Below the pieces are notes generated by a model. It was not told where the DNA came from. It was given only the letters and a program-made list of their open reading frames with translations, and did no database searches. From Balaenoptera acutorostrata (taxonomy: Eukaryota > Chordata > Mammalia > Artiodactyla > Balaenopteridae), in contig NC_080080.1 in NCBI RefSeq assembly GCF_949987535.1, positions 64,013,006 to 64,077,005 on the forward strand: a DNA stretch of 64,000 bases, read 5' to 3'. A program made the position numbers and the translations under genes. Each line of letters starts with the position of its first letter. The stretch's first letter is position 1. Shown here in pieces: positions 1 through 12,349 of the stretch.

Positions 1-1560
1 AAATGTGCAGTGAAATCAAAGAGATGATTTATGATATTTGGAGGAAGCAAAGTAGAAATGCTTCTAAAAGTCTCTTTTTGGGACTCAACATAGAAATCAT
101 AACAACCAAATTTAATGTTTACATGTCACTGAAGATTTCTACTCTTTGATTTGAAAGCTAATGAATTTGCTTATTTTTCTAGAGACCCAGAATCCCTCTG
201 CTCTGATACAACCTACTTTAGTGGCATGATTTAAAATTCAGATGTGTTCCAGGAATTTTTACAACCATGCGAATTATCCTCTTTATAATTCAAGCTTCTC
301 ATTTGAATTGGATGGAATAAGAAGCAAAGACAGGGACTAACCCTGTTGAAATGATTTCAACCCTTTCATCACTCTGTATATTGAGTCTGAATTGCCACTG
401 AAAATACACTCCTGTTTTTTCCAGTTGGATGTTTCTTAGTTCTCTTTGGAAATAGCAGAGTCAGCTCTTGAGTATCAGTCAACCTCTGTCAGGATGCATA
501 TAATATTTTGTATCACTCCTCTCTCCGGCTTCAAATTGTAAGTTCCTTAAGACTACAGATTGTCTTTTTATTACTTAATATCTCTCAGTCTTGGGTTCCA
601 TGTATATCATACCAGAATGCTTTGAAGGAAGAGATTTCCAGGAACTTACTTCCAATAAGTGGTGTTCTAATATTTTATTTACAAGTAATTTTGTCTCACA
701 TTACTTTCATGTCAGAAGAATAGGAGTTGTATCATGTAAAGAAAAATGACTGCCATTTAAGATGTTTTAAAAACATCTGACTTTAGGAGAGGTTACTAAT
801 GGTTGAGTGTAAATATAAAAATATTTTTTAAAATCTTCATTTTCTGCAAACAGCAGAATGGAAGTTTGGATGCATTCTAGAAAAGGTAAAAACTTGGAAT
901 ATCCATGTTTAAGCTCAAATCTATTAAAAGATGAATGTTTCACACTTGTGTGAAGTCACCTTCTACTCTCTATATGAAGTCACCCAAGCGTCACTTGCAA
1001 AGTTAGCTGTCACATTGAAGACGTATCATGAGATGACTGTAATTCCTTATGGAACTAGGGATAATGAGAGCAGTTTGTAAGATTATGGTTATCATTGGGA
1101 AGCTTTATGGTTGAGGGCATGGTATGAGATCTGATTCCATCCATGAGCAGTTATCTCAAAAAGTTTTGGCCATTTTACCCACGTGTGATAAAGACCAGGT
1201 AGAATGAGAATTCATGCCACATTTTATACCTAGATCCACTTCAAGTCCCATCTTCTTTGATATTGATCTTACTTTGTAATAACAGGTCATAGCACAGCAT
1301 TTTCTGTACCATAGATTTTAGCACTTGATTACATTCAATTCAGTACTGCATCATAAACATTAAGTACATTCTGATGGTCTAATCACTTTATGAGAGCAGT
1401 TCCAATGAGTATTTATACAGGTTAATGCGCAGAGAAAGTCTCTAGAGCTTAAGTGACTGATACTCTCTCAGTACCAGTATGTGACAATACAACAATACCA
1501 ATCCAGGAAGTCCATCCAAGCCTTTGTTATCCAGACTTTTTATTAAGACTTGATTACATA
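1..1560. other. unassigned intergenic DNA
   Basis: AT-rich sequence with no long open frame, no clear SINE or LINE and no RNA gene that I recognise. Confidence 0.5.
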
Positions 1561-1589
1561 CTGCCTGTATGTCTGATCTTTGTCAGCCT

Positions 1590-1815
1590 TTTTTAGAGGT
1601 TGGGGCTAATACCTTTAGTCCCCCGTTCCTCTGGAGTTTGGAACTGATATGGCATGTTCCAAAGCCCCCGTCACAAATCACATTGTTAGATTGTGAGGTG
1701 GCCAAAGCCCCAGGCAAACAAAGACACTCTTATCAGGCAAGACATTCAAGACATGTAGACATCACCTCCCAGGAGCCAAATGCAAAGGCCAGAACTCTCT
1801 TTAGGTAAGGTTAAT
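1590..1815. mobile_element. possible ancient LTR-derived fragment
   Basis: A GC-richer block with phrases such as AGACACTCTTATCAGGCAAG and CCTCCCAGGAGCCAAATGC that resemble an old ERVL-type LTR from memory. The 79-codon open frame across it has no recognisable protein. The family is not assigned. Confidence 0.3.
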
Positions 1816-2044
1816 TCTTCGAAAAACAGCTTAAGATTCAACCATAGGAAATTGCTGATATTCAACTATTTTTGATATACAAAAATGACAATTTCATATG
1901 GTTCAACATCATAAGGAAAATTTGTCCACTCATCAGATAGTCACAGTGTGCATAACATATAAAAAGGATTATGATAATTTATGTAAAATAGGAAAACAGG
2001 CTGTTCCTTTGTAGTACAGATAATCTAGTAAAGGGGTTTTAAAA

Positions 2045-3090
2045 TGTTCATTCAGCAAATATTTATGAAACACCAATTATGTGCTAGCCTCTGTTCTAGG
2101 TGATGGAAATACAGTATTAAGACCAAAATGATCCGTACTCTCATAGAACTTTTAATGTAGTGGAGTTGGGAGAAGGGGACAGAAAAGACACCCAAGGATT
2201 AAACAAATAAACATGGTAATTCAAGACACTTGAAAGTTCTACAGAGAAAATAACATAGTATAATATGATAGGGATTCCAGGGTAGGGGTTGGGCTAATTT
2301 AGGTAGGGTGAAGAGGAGAGACCTCTTTGAGAAAGGACATTAGATAACCCATAAATGATGAGCAGAGACCAGCCATAGGAAGATCTGGAAGTAGAGTCTT
2401 ACAGACAAATGGGGACGGCTAATCAATGGCAAGAAAAGCTGGGTTTTCTGAAGAATATAAATAAGGCCTGTTAGGCTGGGGTATATTGAGGGGAGACAAT
2501 CATCTCATAGGCCATCAGAGAAGCTGGAAGGAGCCAGATCATGTGAGCCTTTATACACAAAAGTGATAGGATTTTATTCGAAGTATAAGGGGATCCATGA
2601 TATCATATGAATTTTTTAAACATCCCAATTTTTAAACTAACTATAATATTAATACCAAAATATCCATGATGCATGCTGTAGAAGGAGTAAAGCAAAGGGC
2701 TATAAAATGTAGGACAGCCCTTCCAGCACCTAATAAAGCAAATTTTCAGAGAAGAGTGACATTTGCAAAAGACCTTGAAAGATGAGAAGTCACTTATTAA
2801 ATGAACAGGCAAGGTGTTATATTCCAGGTGAGAGGCAGCCAAGCCTAGAGGCACAGAAGCAGCATATTTAAGAACTTGGTCACTGCACCTGGTGGTCCAG
2901 TGGTTAAGACTCCATGCTTCCACTGCAGGGGGCATGGGGTCAAACCCTGGTCAGGGAACTAGGCAGAGTAAAACATAAAGCTGGAAAAGTAAATTTGGAC
3001 AACGTCAAAGAGGATGTTAACACCAGGCTGAGTGGTTGGCTTTTATTTATTAAAAAACTAGGAAGTCTGTTCATATTTTGAGTGACAAGT
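2045..3090 (-). mobile_element. L2 LINE 3' sequence, interrupted by a SINE
   Basis: The block begins TTCATTCAGCAAATATTTAT, then TATGTGCTAGCCTCTGTTCTAGG and TCTCATAGAAC, which is the reverse complement of the L2 3' end. A second collinear piece with GTGACATTTGCAAAAGACCT and TTCCAGGTGAGAGGCAG lies near 2755-2870. It is highly diverged, and the right limit is approximate. Confidence 0.6.
2884..2965 (+). mobile_element. truncated tRNA-derived SINE (CHR-1 type)
   Basis: The copy contains CTGGTGGTCCAGTGGTTAAG (A-box region) and GGTCAAACCCTGGTCAGGGA (B-box region) but stops before the SINE body and tail. It sits inside L2 sequence. Confidence 0.75.
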
Positions 3091-3409
3091 ATTATAAGTA
3101 GAGCTGTACTTTAGGTAAAGGGTGGAACGCCATTTAAGATATGTTAGATTGTGTGGAAATGACTAGAACAACTTCACTTGCTAGTGTCAGAAACCCAACT
3201 CAAATGGACTTAATAAATTATTGCCCCAGTAAGTGGGCAGTCTAGGGGTATGCTAGCTTCAGGAATGAATGAACTTAGGAGCTCAGTGTATGTTGCAATG
3301 GCTCTGCCCATCCAGTGTCTCTGCTTTCCTCTGAGTTATACCTCAGGCTCCCTCTGTCTCCCAGTTTTCATTTATTAAAGCTTAGAGAAAATAATAATAG
3401 TTAATGATG

Positions 3410-3640
3410 ATTACTAAAATTTTTGTACACTTATTATGTGCCAGAATGTGCCCTAATCACTTCACATGTATTATCTCATTTAGGTGGCTCAAGAATCCTA
3501 TGAGGTAATAATACTATCAGCCTCAATTTTCAGATTATGAAACAGAAAGGTAAAATGATTTACCTACAACCACTTATTTACTATGTGGTGGGGTCAGAAT
3601 TCAAACCCAGGTGAATGGACTCTAGAGATAGCACTCTTAT
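3410..3640 (-). mobile_element. MIR SINE
   Basis: The reverse complement of MIR is clear: TTATGTGCCAGAATGTGCCC, ACATGTATTATCTCATTTAG, CCTATGAGGTAATAATACTA, AATTTTCAGATTATGAAACAG and CAGAATTCAAACCCAGG in order. Confidence 0.85.
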
Positions 3641-4362
3641 TATAATTTTTTTATTATAAAGAATTTTGAACACATTCAGGATTAGTCAAACTCATATAGT
3701 TTGATTTATACTTATACTTGACTGAGTTCCCCAGCCAATCCACGGATCAATTGACCCTCCATATAATTTTAAAGCAAATTTCAGACATCACATCATTTGC
3801 ATTTGATTCTTATATACTTCCGCATGTATTTCTTCTTAACAAGACCACACTACACTATCACCCTAAGAAATAAACAATAATTTCTTAATTTCATCAAATA
3901 ACCAATCTGTGTTTGCTTTCCTAATGGGCTCATAAATGTCATAAATCTTTATTTTTACATTATGGGGATGCAACAGCAAAACACAGACTCTGAGGAAAAC
4001 TATAGGATAAACAGTTTTCATCAACAAGAACAAAAATTTTTAAATAAAGGAGAAAAAGAAATGGAGGAGAAAATATAGATTATAAAAGGCTTAAAAGGCA
4101 TGTCAGACAGGCAATGTGTTCAAAAATTAAGTTTACAAGACATATTCAAAAAGTCCAGCTCCTGTCCAAATTCCCTTTACCCTATGTCTTCCCTCCCTTT
4201 TTAAGTGACTCTTTTTCATTTTACAGTTTACCGTTCCATTGTATACCAGTACACCCCACTTTTCTCTGATAAATGATAAAATATACACTTTTCTCCACAT
4301 TGCTTTCTTTCACTTGACTGTACATCCCAAAGATATTCCTTATTCCTTGTAACAGCTGCATA
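3641..4362. other. unassigned old repeat-like DNA
   Basis: Phrases near 3770-3850 (TTTAAAGCAAATTTCAGACA) and 4200-4340 look like decayed LINE sequence, but I cannot name the family or strand. No gene is supported. Confidence 0.4.
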
Positions 4363-4500
4363 GAACCCTGCCAACACCTTGATCTTGGCAACAACTTGAT
4401 CTTGGATTTCTAGCCTCCAGAACTGTGAGGAAATAAATTTCTATTGTTTAACCCACCCAGTCTGTGGTACATTGTTACGGCAGCCCTAGAAAACTAACAT
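4363..4500 (+). mobile_element. MLT1-type MaLR LTR fragment
   Basis: Contains CTTGATCTTGGATTTCTAGC, CTCCAGAACTGTGAGGAAAT and CCAGTCTGTGGTACATTGTT, the 3' third of an MLT1 LTR with its AATAAA. Non-coding. Confidence 0.75.
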
Positions 4501-4934
4501 ACCATAAAAACTCTTTTGAAGAGTGAATTTTTCATTCTTGTTTATATAAGAAAAAAATCGCCATAATTAGCAATTTATCTATTAGATTTTCACCTGTTTC
4601 TGATTTTCTTAACATATATCACATAAAACATAGACATCCTTTCTCCCTACTCATTTAGGAGGTGTTCTGGTTCTTCTGTGATGGTCACAGAACTACTATG
4701 GATCAGCTTCTTTGTATTTCACCACTGTTTGGGGGAACATCTATTCAAAGATGGTGATAATCTTTTCATTTTTCTTCCTAAGTGACTATTCCTTAGGAAC
4801 AATTAAAAGCCCATGCAACTGAAGCATTGACAAATATTGAACTGATCTTTAGGTGCTCTTGCCTCTGGAGATTTAGAAGGTAGCTAGAATTTCAGTAACC
4901 ACAGGATTTCTTTAAAACGTTCTTGCCATTGGAC

Positions 4935-5280
4935 ATTGGTAAAGATAGACCAAATACCACAGACTGGGTTGCTTATAAACAACAGAAATTATTGCTCACG
5001 GTTCTGGAATCTGGGAAGGCCAAGATCAAGACACCAGCATGGTCACGTTCTGGTGACAGCCCTCTTCGTGATCCACGGCAACTTCTTACTGTGTCCTCAC
5101 ATAGTGGAAAGGCAAGGGGTTTCTCTGGAGCCTCTTTCATAAAGGCACTAATTCCATTCATGAAGCCTCTGTCCTCATGACTCAAGCACCTCCCAAAGGT
5201 GCTTTCTAATACTATCATCTTTGGGGGTTAGGACTTCAACATATGAATTTTGAGGGGACGGTTTCACACCATGGCAAGCG
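4935..5280 (-). mobile_element. MLT1-type MaLR solo LTR
   Basis: In reverse orientation: ACCACAGACTGGGTTGCTTA, TAAACAACAGAAATTATTGC, GGCACTAATTCCATTCATGA, CACCTCCCAAAGGTGC and TTCAACATATGAATTTTGAG. These are the landmarks of an MLT1 LTR, here near full length. The overlapping short open frames are artefacts. Confidence 0.8.
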
Positions 5281-5359
5281 TTCAAAGTGTAGTTGGTCTA
5301 ACTGTAATGTGGTACCCTAGAACAGAAACTTTTCATTCAAAGGCTCAAATACAGCTCCC

Positions 5360-5565
5360 CTTCTAATCAAATTAAATCCAAAATACTCAACCTTCTTATC
5401 TGACTTAAGCCTAATATTCTAACTGCTCCTACCTGACCGACTTTCTCCCGGTGTTTGCGTCAGCTATGTTTCCAGGGCAATGGCTTTATTCCTGTGCTTC
5501 CATCCACTTCCACTTTCTGTCTCCTTCCAGTTTGTCCCATCCAACTACAGTTAACCTTTTAACAT
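5360..5565 (+). mobile_element. probable L2 LINE fragment
   Basis: AAATCCAAAATACTCAACCT followed by CTCCTACCTGACCGAC, CTTCCATCCACTTCCACTTT resembles the L2 3' region in sense orientation. Strongly diverged. Confidence 0.4.
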
Positions 5566-6220
5566 CTGGTTTTTAAAAAATGTCTTTGGTGAGTTATTAC
5601 AAGTTGCTATAGAATATCTCTTGTTGAACCCCAACTCAACAAAGTAAAACACGGTCACCATTACCTGTCTTCACGTTCTGATTTGAAGAAGGCTAAGGCT
5701 TGTTACAAGTATTTTCTGGAGCAAATAAGAGAGGAATGAGATTACTTATTGCAAATGGTAGTAATCCACAGCAGCTTCAGAGGCCTTGGTGCTCAGAGGC
5801 CAAGGCAAATACAAGGAAAGAACAAGCAATGCGCTGTGCAGTTTGCTTTGGGAGTTAATATGGGGCTTTATCAGGGTCATGCACAGAACATCCTCCTGAG
5901 GACCCAAACCAAATATGTGTGCCTGTAGGGAATATACCATTCGACCCGCTGCTGAGGATATTCCAGCTAGTTTGAGCAGAATACAGTTTGCCTTTCAAAA
6001 AAGAAGGATCCAAGAAGCCAGTACATATATGCTCATTCTCATCAGGCAGGATAAAGAATTCTTAAGAGTATAAGACAATATAAGAGGGAAGTTTAAAGAT
6101 TTTGAATGCATATTGTAAACCTGTGGAAACTGCAAACTCAGTATGTGTTAGTATGTGGTATCACCTAGGATGTGTAAAATAGATATTGATCAGTATAATC
6201 CACAGGCACAACGTCCAACA
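5566..6220. other. unassigned intergenic DNA
   Basis: No recognisable repeat, RNA gene or convincing coding frame. Confidence 0.5.
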
Positions 6221-6224
6221 CCTA

Positions 6225-6545
6225 GACCAGACACTCTCAACCATTTTAGTTTCATGGACACCTCTGGCAATCTGGTGGAGTCTATGAAGCTCTTCTCAGA
6301 ATAGGATAAAATGAAACACATTTAGTTACAAAGACAACTAGTTACATTGCAAGATAGTTATCAAAATATTTAAAAAATAAATGTGACGTAGCAATGCATG
6401 CACTCCTTTACTAGCACTTTAAATAACAAGATCTGGTTATGGGGTTAATAATTACCTTAGTGCAGAGCGTAAATGATAGTAGATATTGGCCACTACTGTC
6501 GGGAAGTGAATATGTTCATGATTTCTGCATGGTTAGGGTTTTCCG
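6225..6545 (+). mobile_element. ancient DNA-transposon-like repeat, copy 1
   Basis: Shares order and words with 61458-61910: CAACC at the left end, a CTTCTCAGAATA/CTTCTCAAAATA block, TTACAT..AAGATAGTTATCAAAATA versus AAGCTATCAAAGTAATTTTA, AATAATTACC versus AATAACTACC, and a GTAAATGATA/GTGATATT block. The sub-terminal words and decay suggest a hAT-like element; the family name is not assigned. Confidence 0.5.
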
Positions 6546-7185
6546 AGCAAACTCTCCTGGAACCTAGAGTAAAGGACAAACCTTGGAAGCTAAATGATGA
6601 CTGAATAAACAGTGGGGAAACTCAGGAAAGTGATTTATCTCCTCAGAGGTATGTATTTTCATTTCAAAGAGAGATAAAACCTGGAATCATGAAAACATTT
6701 CAGGGGTTGTAACCCAGAGATGTCTATTTTATCTTCCCCCTGGAGATACAGATTAGTACTCCAAAGGGTAAGAACCCAGGGACTTTCCCCTCTCTTCCCA
6801 AGGAGACTTTGTCCACATTAGAGAAATTAGGTTTCTCTTCACTCTCAGGAGGGGAGGGAACAATGTGTATATAAGCTCCTAGACTCATAATTTGGGGATT
6901 CCTCTCCTGTAGATCATGAAATCCCTTTGGCACACACAGAGCGTCTCTTTGGCACTCATCAATTTACCCCAGAAGGGGGAACAACTGAAGCATGGATAAA
7001 CAATGGGGTTATTGCAGTAAGTAACAATAGTAAGTCTGCCTTAATGCAGAAACCTCATGTTTACATCCAGGATAATATGAATAAATATAGATCAAAATCA
7101 ATACTTATCAAGCTTGTATTGGGTTTATGAAAACCAGAGGGATTAGAAAAATGCAGAGTTAGGTATGAGTCAACACCAATGATAG
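6546..7185. other. unassigned intergenic DNA
   Basis: No recognisable repeat. A 67-codon frame at 6927-7130 has no recognisable domain and no supporting signal. Confidence 0.5.
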
Positions 7186-7189
7186 CACC

Positions 7190-7340
7190 ATCAATTCATT
7201 TATCAAACATTTGTTGAACATGTAATATGTGTAAAACACTGTATTAGGCGAGGCATATATTCCTGAATAAAACAAACCTTATCCCTGTCTTTTGTAACTC
7301 TTACAAGTCGAGAGAGCCCAGGAAATGAGAAGTGAGAAGA
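7190..7340 (-). mobile_element. L2 LINE 3' end fragment
   Basis: ATTCATTTATCAAACATTTG, TTGAACATGTAATATGTG and AACCTTATCCCTGTC match the reversed L2 3' end. An ATA trinucleotide run follows at 7346-7363. Confidence 0.5.
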
Positions 7341-7489
7341 ACAATAATAATAATAATAATAAACTTTTTATAACATAGTAGAAATGGTACCAATTTCTTT
7401 TAAAATTAAATGGAGAATAATAGGATCAGAGCAAAAGGCTGCCCAGATTGGTAGCCAGGGATATATTTTCCATTAATTAAGATTTGCTG

Positions 7490-8205
7490 TATGGCTGACT
7501 GCAAGGGCCATGGAGGCTAGGAATGGTGCTGGCCCACTAGTGGGCAGGGCCAGGTCCCTGGCACTAATATACTAGAGAGAGGATTCTAAAATAGCACTTA
7601 CTAGTGCTGGTGTTATCACGGCAGGATAAGCTCCCCAAAATGGCCAGTGTCTCCATCTCCAGGGGGAATCCCAGTTGCCTCCTGCCTTTCTAGGAGGTTC
7701 TCTAAGATCAACAAGTGGGTCTTACCCAGCCTTCTTTCAAACTACTCCCTCTATGCTGGGACTCAGAGTTCGTGAGATTTTGTGCATGCCCCTCAAGAGT
7801 GGAGTCTCTATTTCCTATAGCCCTCTTGCTCTCCCAAACATAAGCCTCTCTGGTTTTCCAAGCCAGATGTTCTGGGGGTTCATCTTCCCAGTGCAGGATC
7901 GCCAGGCTGGGGAGCCCAATGTGGGGCTCAGACCCCTCACTGCTTGAGGATGACCTCTACAATTGTGTTATTTCTCCCATTTCTGGGTCATTGACCTGGG
8001 GGTATGGGTTCTGACTATATTGAGTCTCCACCCCTCCTACCCATCTCATTGTGATTTCTTCTCTATTTCTTTAGCGTGGAAAATCTTTTCTTCTTCAGGT
8101 TGTTCTCATAGATAGTTTCTCTGTGAATAGTTTAATTTTGGTGTGTCCTTGGGACTCCTACCAAGTTCAGGGTCTTCCTACTCTGCCATCTCGACCACCT
8201 CTTCC
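7490..8205 (-). mobile_element. L1 5' UTR, antisense, older subfamily
   Basis: The block ends on the right with CTACTCTGCCATCTCGACC, the reverse of an L1 5' terminus (AAGATGGCAGAGTAG-like). It also contains GGGGTATGGGTTCTGACTAT and TTTTGGTGTGTCCTTGGGAC, which I recall from mammalian L1 5' UTRs. GC content is higher than the neighbours, as usual for L1 promoters. Confidence 0.6.
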
Positions 8206-8535
8206 AGGAAGAAATGGTTTTAAAATGGTGTGAAAATTTTTGCTTTTAATTTTCAAAACTATTTTAAAGAACTCAATAGGTGAAGAATGGTATGAAATTT
8301 TTACCCAGCTATATATTTTACTGCTGCTTTTCCATCATTCTTACTATTTCAGATTTCCCTGTAGTACCATTTCCCTTCTATCTGACCAAATTTTTAAAGC
8401 AATTCTTTTAAAACAAATCTGCTTTCAAGAAGTTCTCTTAGTTTTTCTTCATCTGAAGCTATTTTTGCTCCTGGAGAATATTTTTGCTAGACATAGAACT
8501 TTGAATTTATACAATAAAGGAGCCAAGAATATATG
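8206..8535. other. unassigned intergenic DNA
   Basis: An AT-rich stretch between two L1 pieces. The 98-codon frame inside it is hydrophobic and unrecognised, and probably chance. Confidence 0.45.
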
Positions 8536-9825
8536 ACAGTCTTTTCAATAAAAGTTGTTGGGAAAACTGGACAGCCGCATGCAAAAGAATAAAACTGGAT
8601 CTCTATCTCATACCATACAAAAAAGTTAACTCAGAATGGATTACAGACTTGAATGTAAGACCTGAAACCATAAAACTCCTTGAAGAAAACACATGCAGTA
8701 AGCTCTTTGACATCAGTCTTGTCAATAATTTTTTTGGATTTCACACCAAAAGCAAAGGTAGCAAAAGCAAAAAAAAGAAAAAAAGAAAAAAAAACAAGTT
8801 CAACTATATCAAACTAAAAAGCTTCTGCACAGAAAAGAAAACCATCAACAAAATGAAATGGCAACCTGTGGATGGGGAGAAAATATTTGTAAATCATATA
8901 TCTGGTAGGGGTTAATACTGAATATATTAAAAACACATACAACTCAATAGCAAAAGAAAGTAAACAATCCCATTTTAAAAGGGCAGAGGAATTGAATAGA
9001 CATTTTTCTAAACAAGACATTCAAATGGCCATTAGGTACATGAAAAGCACTCAGCATCACTAACCATCAGGGAAATGCAAATCAAAACCACAATCTGATA
9101 TTCCCTCACACCTGTTAGAACGGCCATCACCAAAAAGACAAGAGATAAAAAGTATTGGCAAGGATGTGGAGAAACGGGAACACTTGTGCACTACTGGTGG
9201 AAATGTAAATTGGTGCAGCCACTATGGGAAACAGTGTGGAGCTTCCTTAAAAAAATTAAAAATATAACTGTCATATAATCTAGCAATCCCACTTCTAGGT
9301 TTATATTGAAGGGAAACGAAAATAGGATATAAAGGAGATATCTGCACTCCCAGGTTCACAGCAGCGTTATTCACAAGATATGGAAATGACCTAAGTGTCT
9401 CTTGATGGATGAATGGATAAAGAAGATGCAGTATACATACAAAGGAATATTATTCAGCCATGAGAAAGAAGGAAATCCTGCCATTTGTGACAGCATGGAT
9501 GGCCCTTGAGGGCATTATGCTAAGTGAAATAAGCCAGACAGAGAAAGACAAATGCTGCCTGGTTTCACTTATATGTGAAATCAAAAAACAAAAAAAAACA
9601 AAAAAGTGAAACTCATAGAAACAGAGATTAGAAAAGTGGTTTCCAGAGGCTGGGGTGTAGAGAGAGGTTGGTAAAAGGGTACAAACTTTCAGCTATGAGG
9701 TGAATAAGGTCTGAGTATCTCATGTAAAACATGGTAACTATAGTTGATAATACTGTACTGTATAATTGAAATTTGCTAAGAGAGTAAAATTTAAATGTTC
9801 TTCTCCCCCACCAAAGAAGAAGATA
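8536..9825 (+). mobile_element. old L1 3' part (ORF2 end and 3' UTR)
   Basis: Sense ORF2 C-terminal DNA is visible: TGGGAAAACTGGACAGCC at 8561, ATGCAAATCAAAACCACAAT at 9077, a TGGTGGAAATGTAAATTGGT word at 9197, and ATGGATGGCCCTTGAGGGCA at 9497. It ends in an L1MA-like 3' UTR with TGGTAACTATAGTTGATAAT. Many stops and indels. Confidence 0.85.
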
Positions 9826-10758
9826 GATATATGGGTTTGTTTTGGGGGTTTGTTTGTTTGTTTGTTTATTCTTGGGTTTTTTAGGTGCAATTAGTCCTAA
9901 AATTTCCCTTTGGTTGTTCTTTATATCTTGCATTACTTTGCTGTGAATTTCTATGTTTCCATTCCTTTCACAGATGTTTATCCCTACTTATTTGAGCATT
10001 TTCATAATATATATGCTTATAATGCTTTAAAGTCTTTATCATAATTCCAACATCTTTGTTATCTCAACATACACATCTGTTGGTTATATTTTCCCTTGTG
10101 GTTTAAGATCTTCCTGGTTCTTCCTCTGCCAAGTAATTTGGTTTACATCCTAGACATTTTTAATATTGCGTTAGGGGTCTCTGGGCCTTGTTTGAACCCT
10201 ATGGGATAATATTGAAATTTTTATTGAGGGAGGTAATTGCCCAGTTGTGTTCAGTCCACCAATTGGATTCAGACATCCAGTGGCTGAAGTGTCAGTTCAG
10301 TTTACAAAGCCTTTCCAAATCAGTGTTACTCTGAACTCTCCTGCAGGTGCATTTGTCATTGACTAGTCTGAGATTTTGGTAGTGGTCTATCCCATGGTCC
10401 AGTTATCAAAGTCTGTGCCTGCTGTTTTAGATCCAGGCTTGCACAACCCAAGGGTGAGCCCAGAAATTCATAAACAACTTAAAGAGTCCCTTTCTCAATG
10501 GCTTTCTTCTCTGCAATCTCCCCAGTACTTTCCTCTTCCCTCGTGCACTGCCTCCTACAACTTCCTCTGGCCAGAAAGCTGGGCTTTTATTTACCCTACT
10601 CTGCTGTGTACTTCCCATGACTGTACCTGCTTTGGGTCCAAATGGTGGGAGAACAGGAAGAGAAAAAATCAACAAGTGTTCACCCCACCCTCTGGGAACT
10701 ACCACTTCTCCAGTCTCTAATCGGGGCAGAAGAGTTCCCTCCTTGGAGCTTTAAATTT

Positions 10759-11081
10759 ATTTATTTATTTATTTTTTTAGTAGAGGGAAGGATTTTTTTT
10801 TTTTTTTTTTTTTTTGGCTGTGTTGGGTCTTCGTTTCTGTGCGAGGGCTTTCTCCAGTTGTGGCGAGCGGGGGCCACTCTTCATCGCGGTGCGCGGGCCC
10901 TTTCACTATCGGGACCTCTCTTGTTGCGGGGCACAGGCTCCAGACGCGCAGGCTCAGTAATTGTGGCTCACGGGCCTAGCTGCTCCGTGACATGTGGGAT
11001 CTTCCCAGACCAGGGCTCGAACCCGTGTGCCCTGCATTGGCAGGCAGATTCGCAACCACTGCGCCACCAGGGAAACGCCTA
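10759..11081 (-). mobile_element. CHR-2-type SINE with TSD
   Basis: In reverse orientation: GGCTGTGTTGGGTCTTCGTT, the GC-rich body with GGGGGCCACTCTTCATCGC, and the tRNA head CAGACCAGGGCTCGAACCCG and ACCACTGCGCCACCAGGG. It is flanked by GAGCTTTAAATTT (10746-10758) and GAGCTTTAGATTT (11082-11094), a 13-base TSD with one mismatch. The tail is a T-run plus TTTA repeats with 14 unrelated bases between them. The 146-codon open frame across it is an artefact. Confidence 0.92.
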
Positions 11082-11268
11082 GAGCTTTAGATTTTAACTG
11101 GGCTCTTGTTGCTTCTGCTGCCACAACCATTATAGGAATGCTTGGGGGGTGGGGTGCGAGAGAACAGAGAAGCAAAATGGGTGATTTCTACGCTGTCTCT
11201 AAGTGCTAGAAGATGTCTTTCCTACTCCTCCAGCCAGAACTAACACAAGAAACTGGGTGTTCCCTTGT

Positions 11269-11335
11269 CTCTCTCCCTCTGTCTGTCTCTGCGTCTGTCT
11301 GTCTCTCTCTCTCTCTCTGTCTTTCTTTTTCCCCT
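11269..11335. repeat. TC/TG-rich simple repeat
   Basis: Imperfect CTGTCTCT units followed by CTCTCTCTCT. Confidence 0.8.
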
Positions 11336-12349
11336 TCTCCCCAATAGTGCCCACTTTGGGATTTGGGCTATGTTGAATCCAGGTTAGCAGAATACAGGAG
11401 CCAGGAGAGGGATTGGTAAATCCACCACCAGTCCAGTGATACTTCGAATTCTTGCCTTCTTCCCAAATCTGCCTGCTACTCTTTACTTTTCAAAGTCCTC
11501 AAATAGCTGCTCTGTGCATCCTGTTCAGGTTTTATAGCTGCATTCAGTAGAAGAAACAGAGGGAAGTGGGAGTGGGCTTACTTCATCTCATCTGGGAAGG
11601 GAAGTCCTCTCTACTATTTTTAAGTATACAGGCCTGAATTGAAAAACTCTATGGTTAATGTATATAAGAGCTTCAGAAATCTTGATATCTGATCACCTCC
11701 TCCCATCCTACATAATGTTTACCAGTGTTTATTCCATCTTGTTATTCCTTTGCTCTCAGTTTTTGTTAGTATGAAATTTTGTTTTACCTTCATTTTTAAA
11801 TTCATGATTGACAGTAATGTTCTCTCAGCACTTGGAAGCTATTATTCTACTGTCTTCTTCTGTTTCTTTTTGTTGACATATCTGCTGTCAGTTTAATTTT
11901 ATTTCCCTTATGAATGGCATGCTTTTCTCTCTTTTTGTTTTTAAAATCTTGTTCTCTCTTTTATTGGGACTTGCTGTGCTTCCTGAATCTGAGAATGTAT
12001 CTTTAGTCATTTCTGGAAATTCAGAGGCATTATCTTTTCCAATATTGCCTCTCCCCACTCCTCTCTAGTCCTTCTGGAACTTCAATTTGACTTTTATATG
12101 TTGAACTTCTTCACTCCATATTTCATATCTCTTTAATATTTCTCATCTCTATATATCTTTGTGTTACTTTTGCAAAATTCTTCAGATATATTTTCCACTA
12201 ATAATTTTCCCTTTGGTCAACTATAATCTGCTTTTCAATCTATCCAATGAGTATGACTCTGACACATGTTATATTGTTATATTGTGTAACTGTGGATTAT
12301 GAACTCATGTTCAATGAGGCTTTACCTGTAGGAATCCTGAATGATAAAG

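Larger units (their letters stand above)
9880..12340 (-). mobile_element. old L1 5' region, antisense, in pieces
   Basis: T-rich sequence typical of reversed L1 5' UTR/ORF1 DNA of old subfamilies, for example TTGTGGTTTAAGATCTTCCT near 10095, TTGTTGACATATCTGCTGTC at 11870 and TTTCTGGAAATTCAGAGGCA at 12010. A SINE interrupts it. A similar block lies at 47.2-48.7 kb. Subfamily and exact borders are uncertain. Confidence 0.45.

Noticed and set aside
7346..7363. ATA repeat as a possible CRISPR-like or regulatory array
   Set aside because: It is a simple trinucleotide run without spacers. No direct-repeat/spacer array exists in the window.
10642..11082. 146-codon plus-strand open frame
   Set aside because: Most of it reads through the antisense CHR-2 SINE and its T-run. 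The SINE explains the whole pattern.
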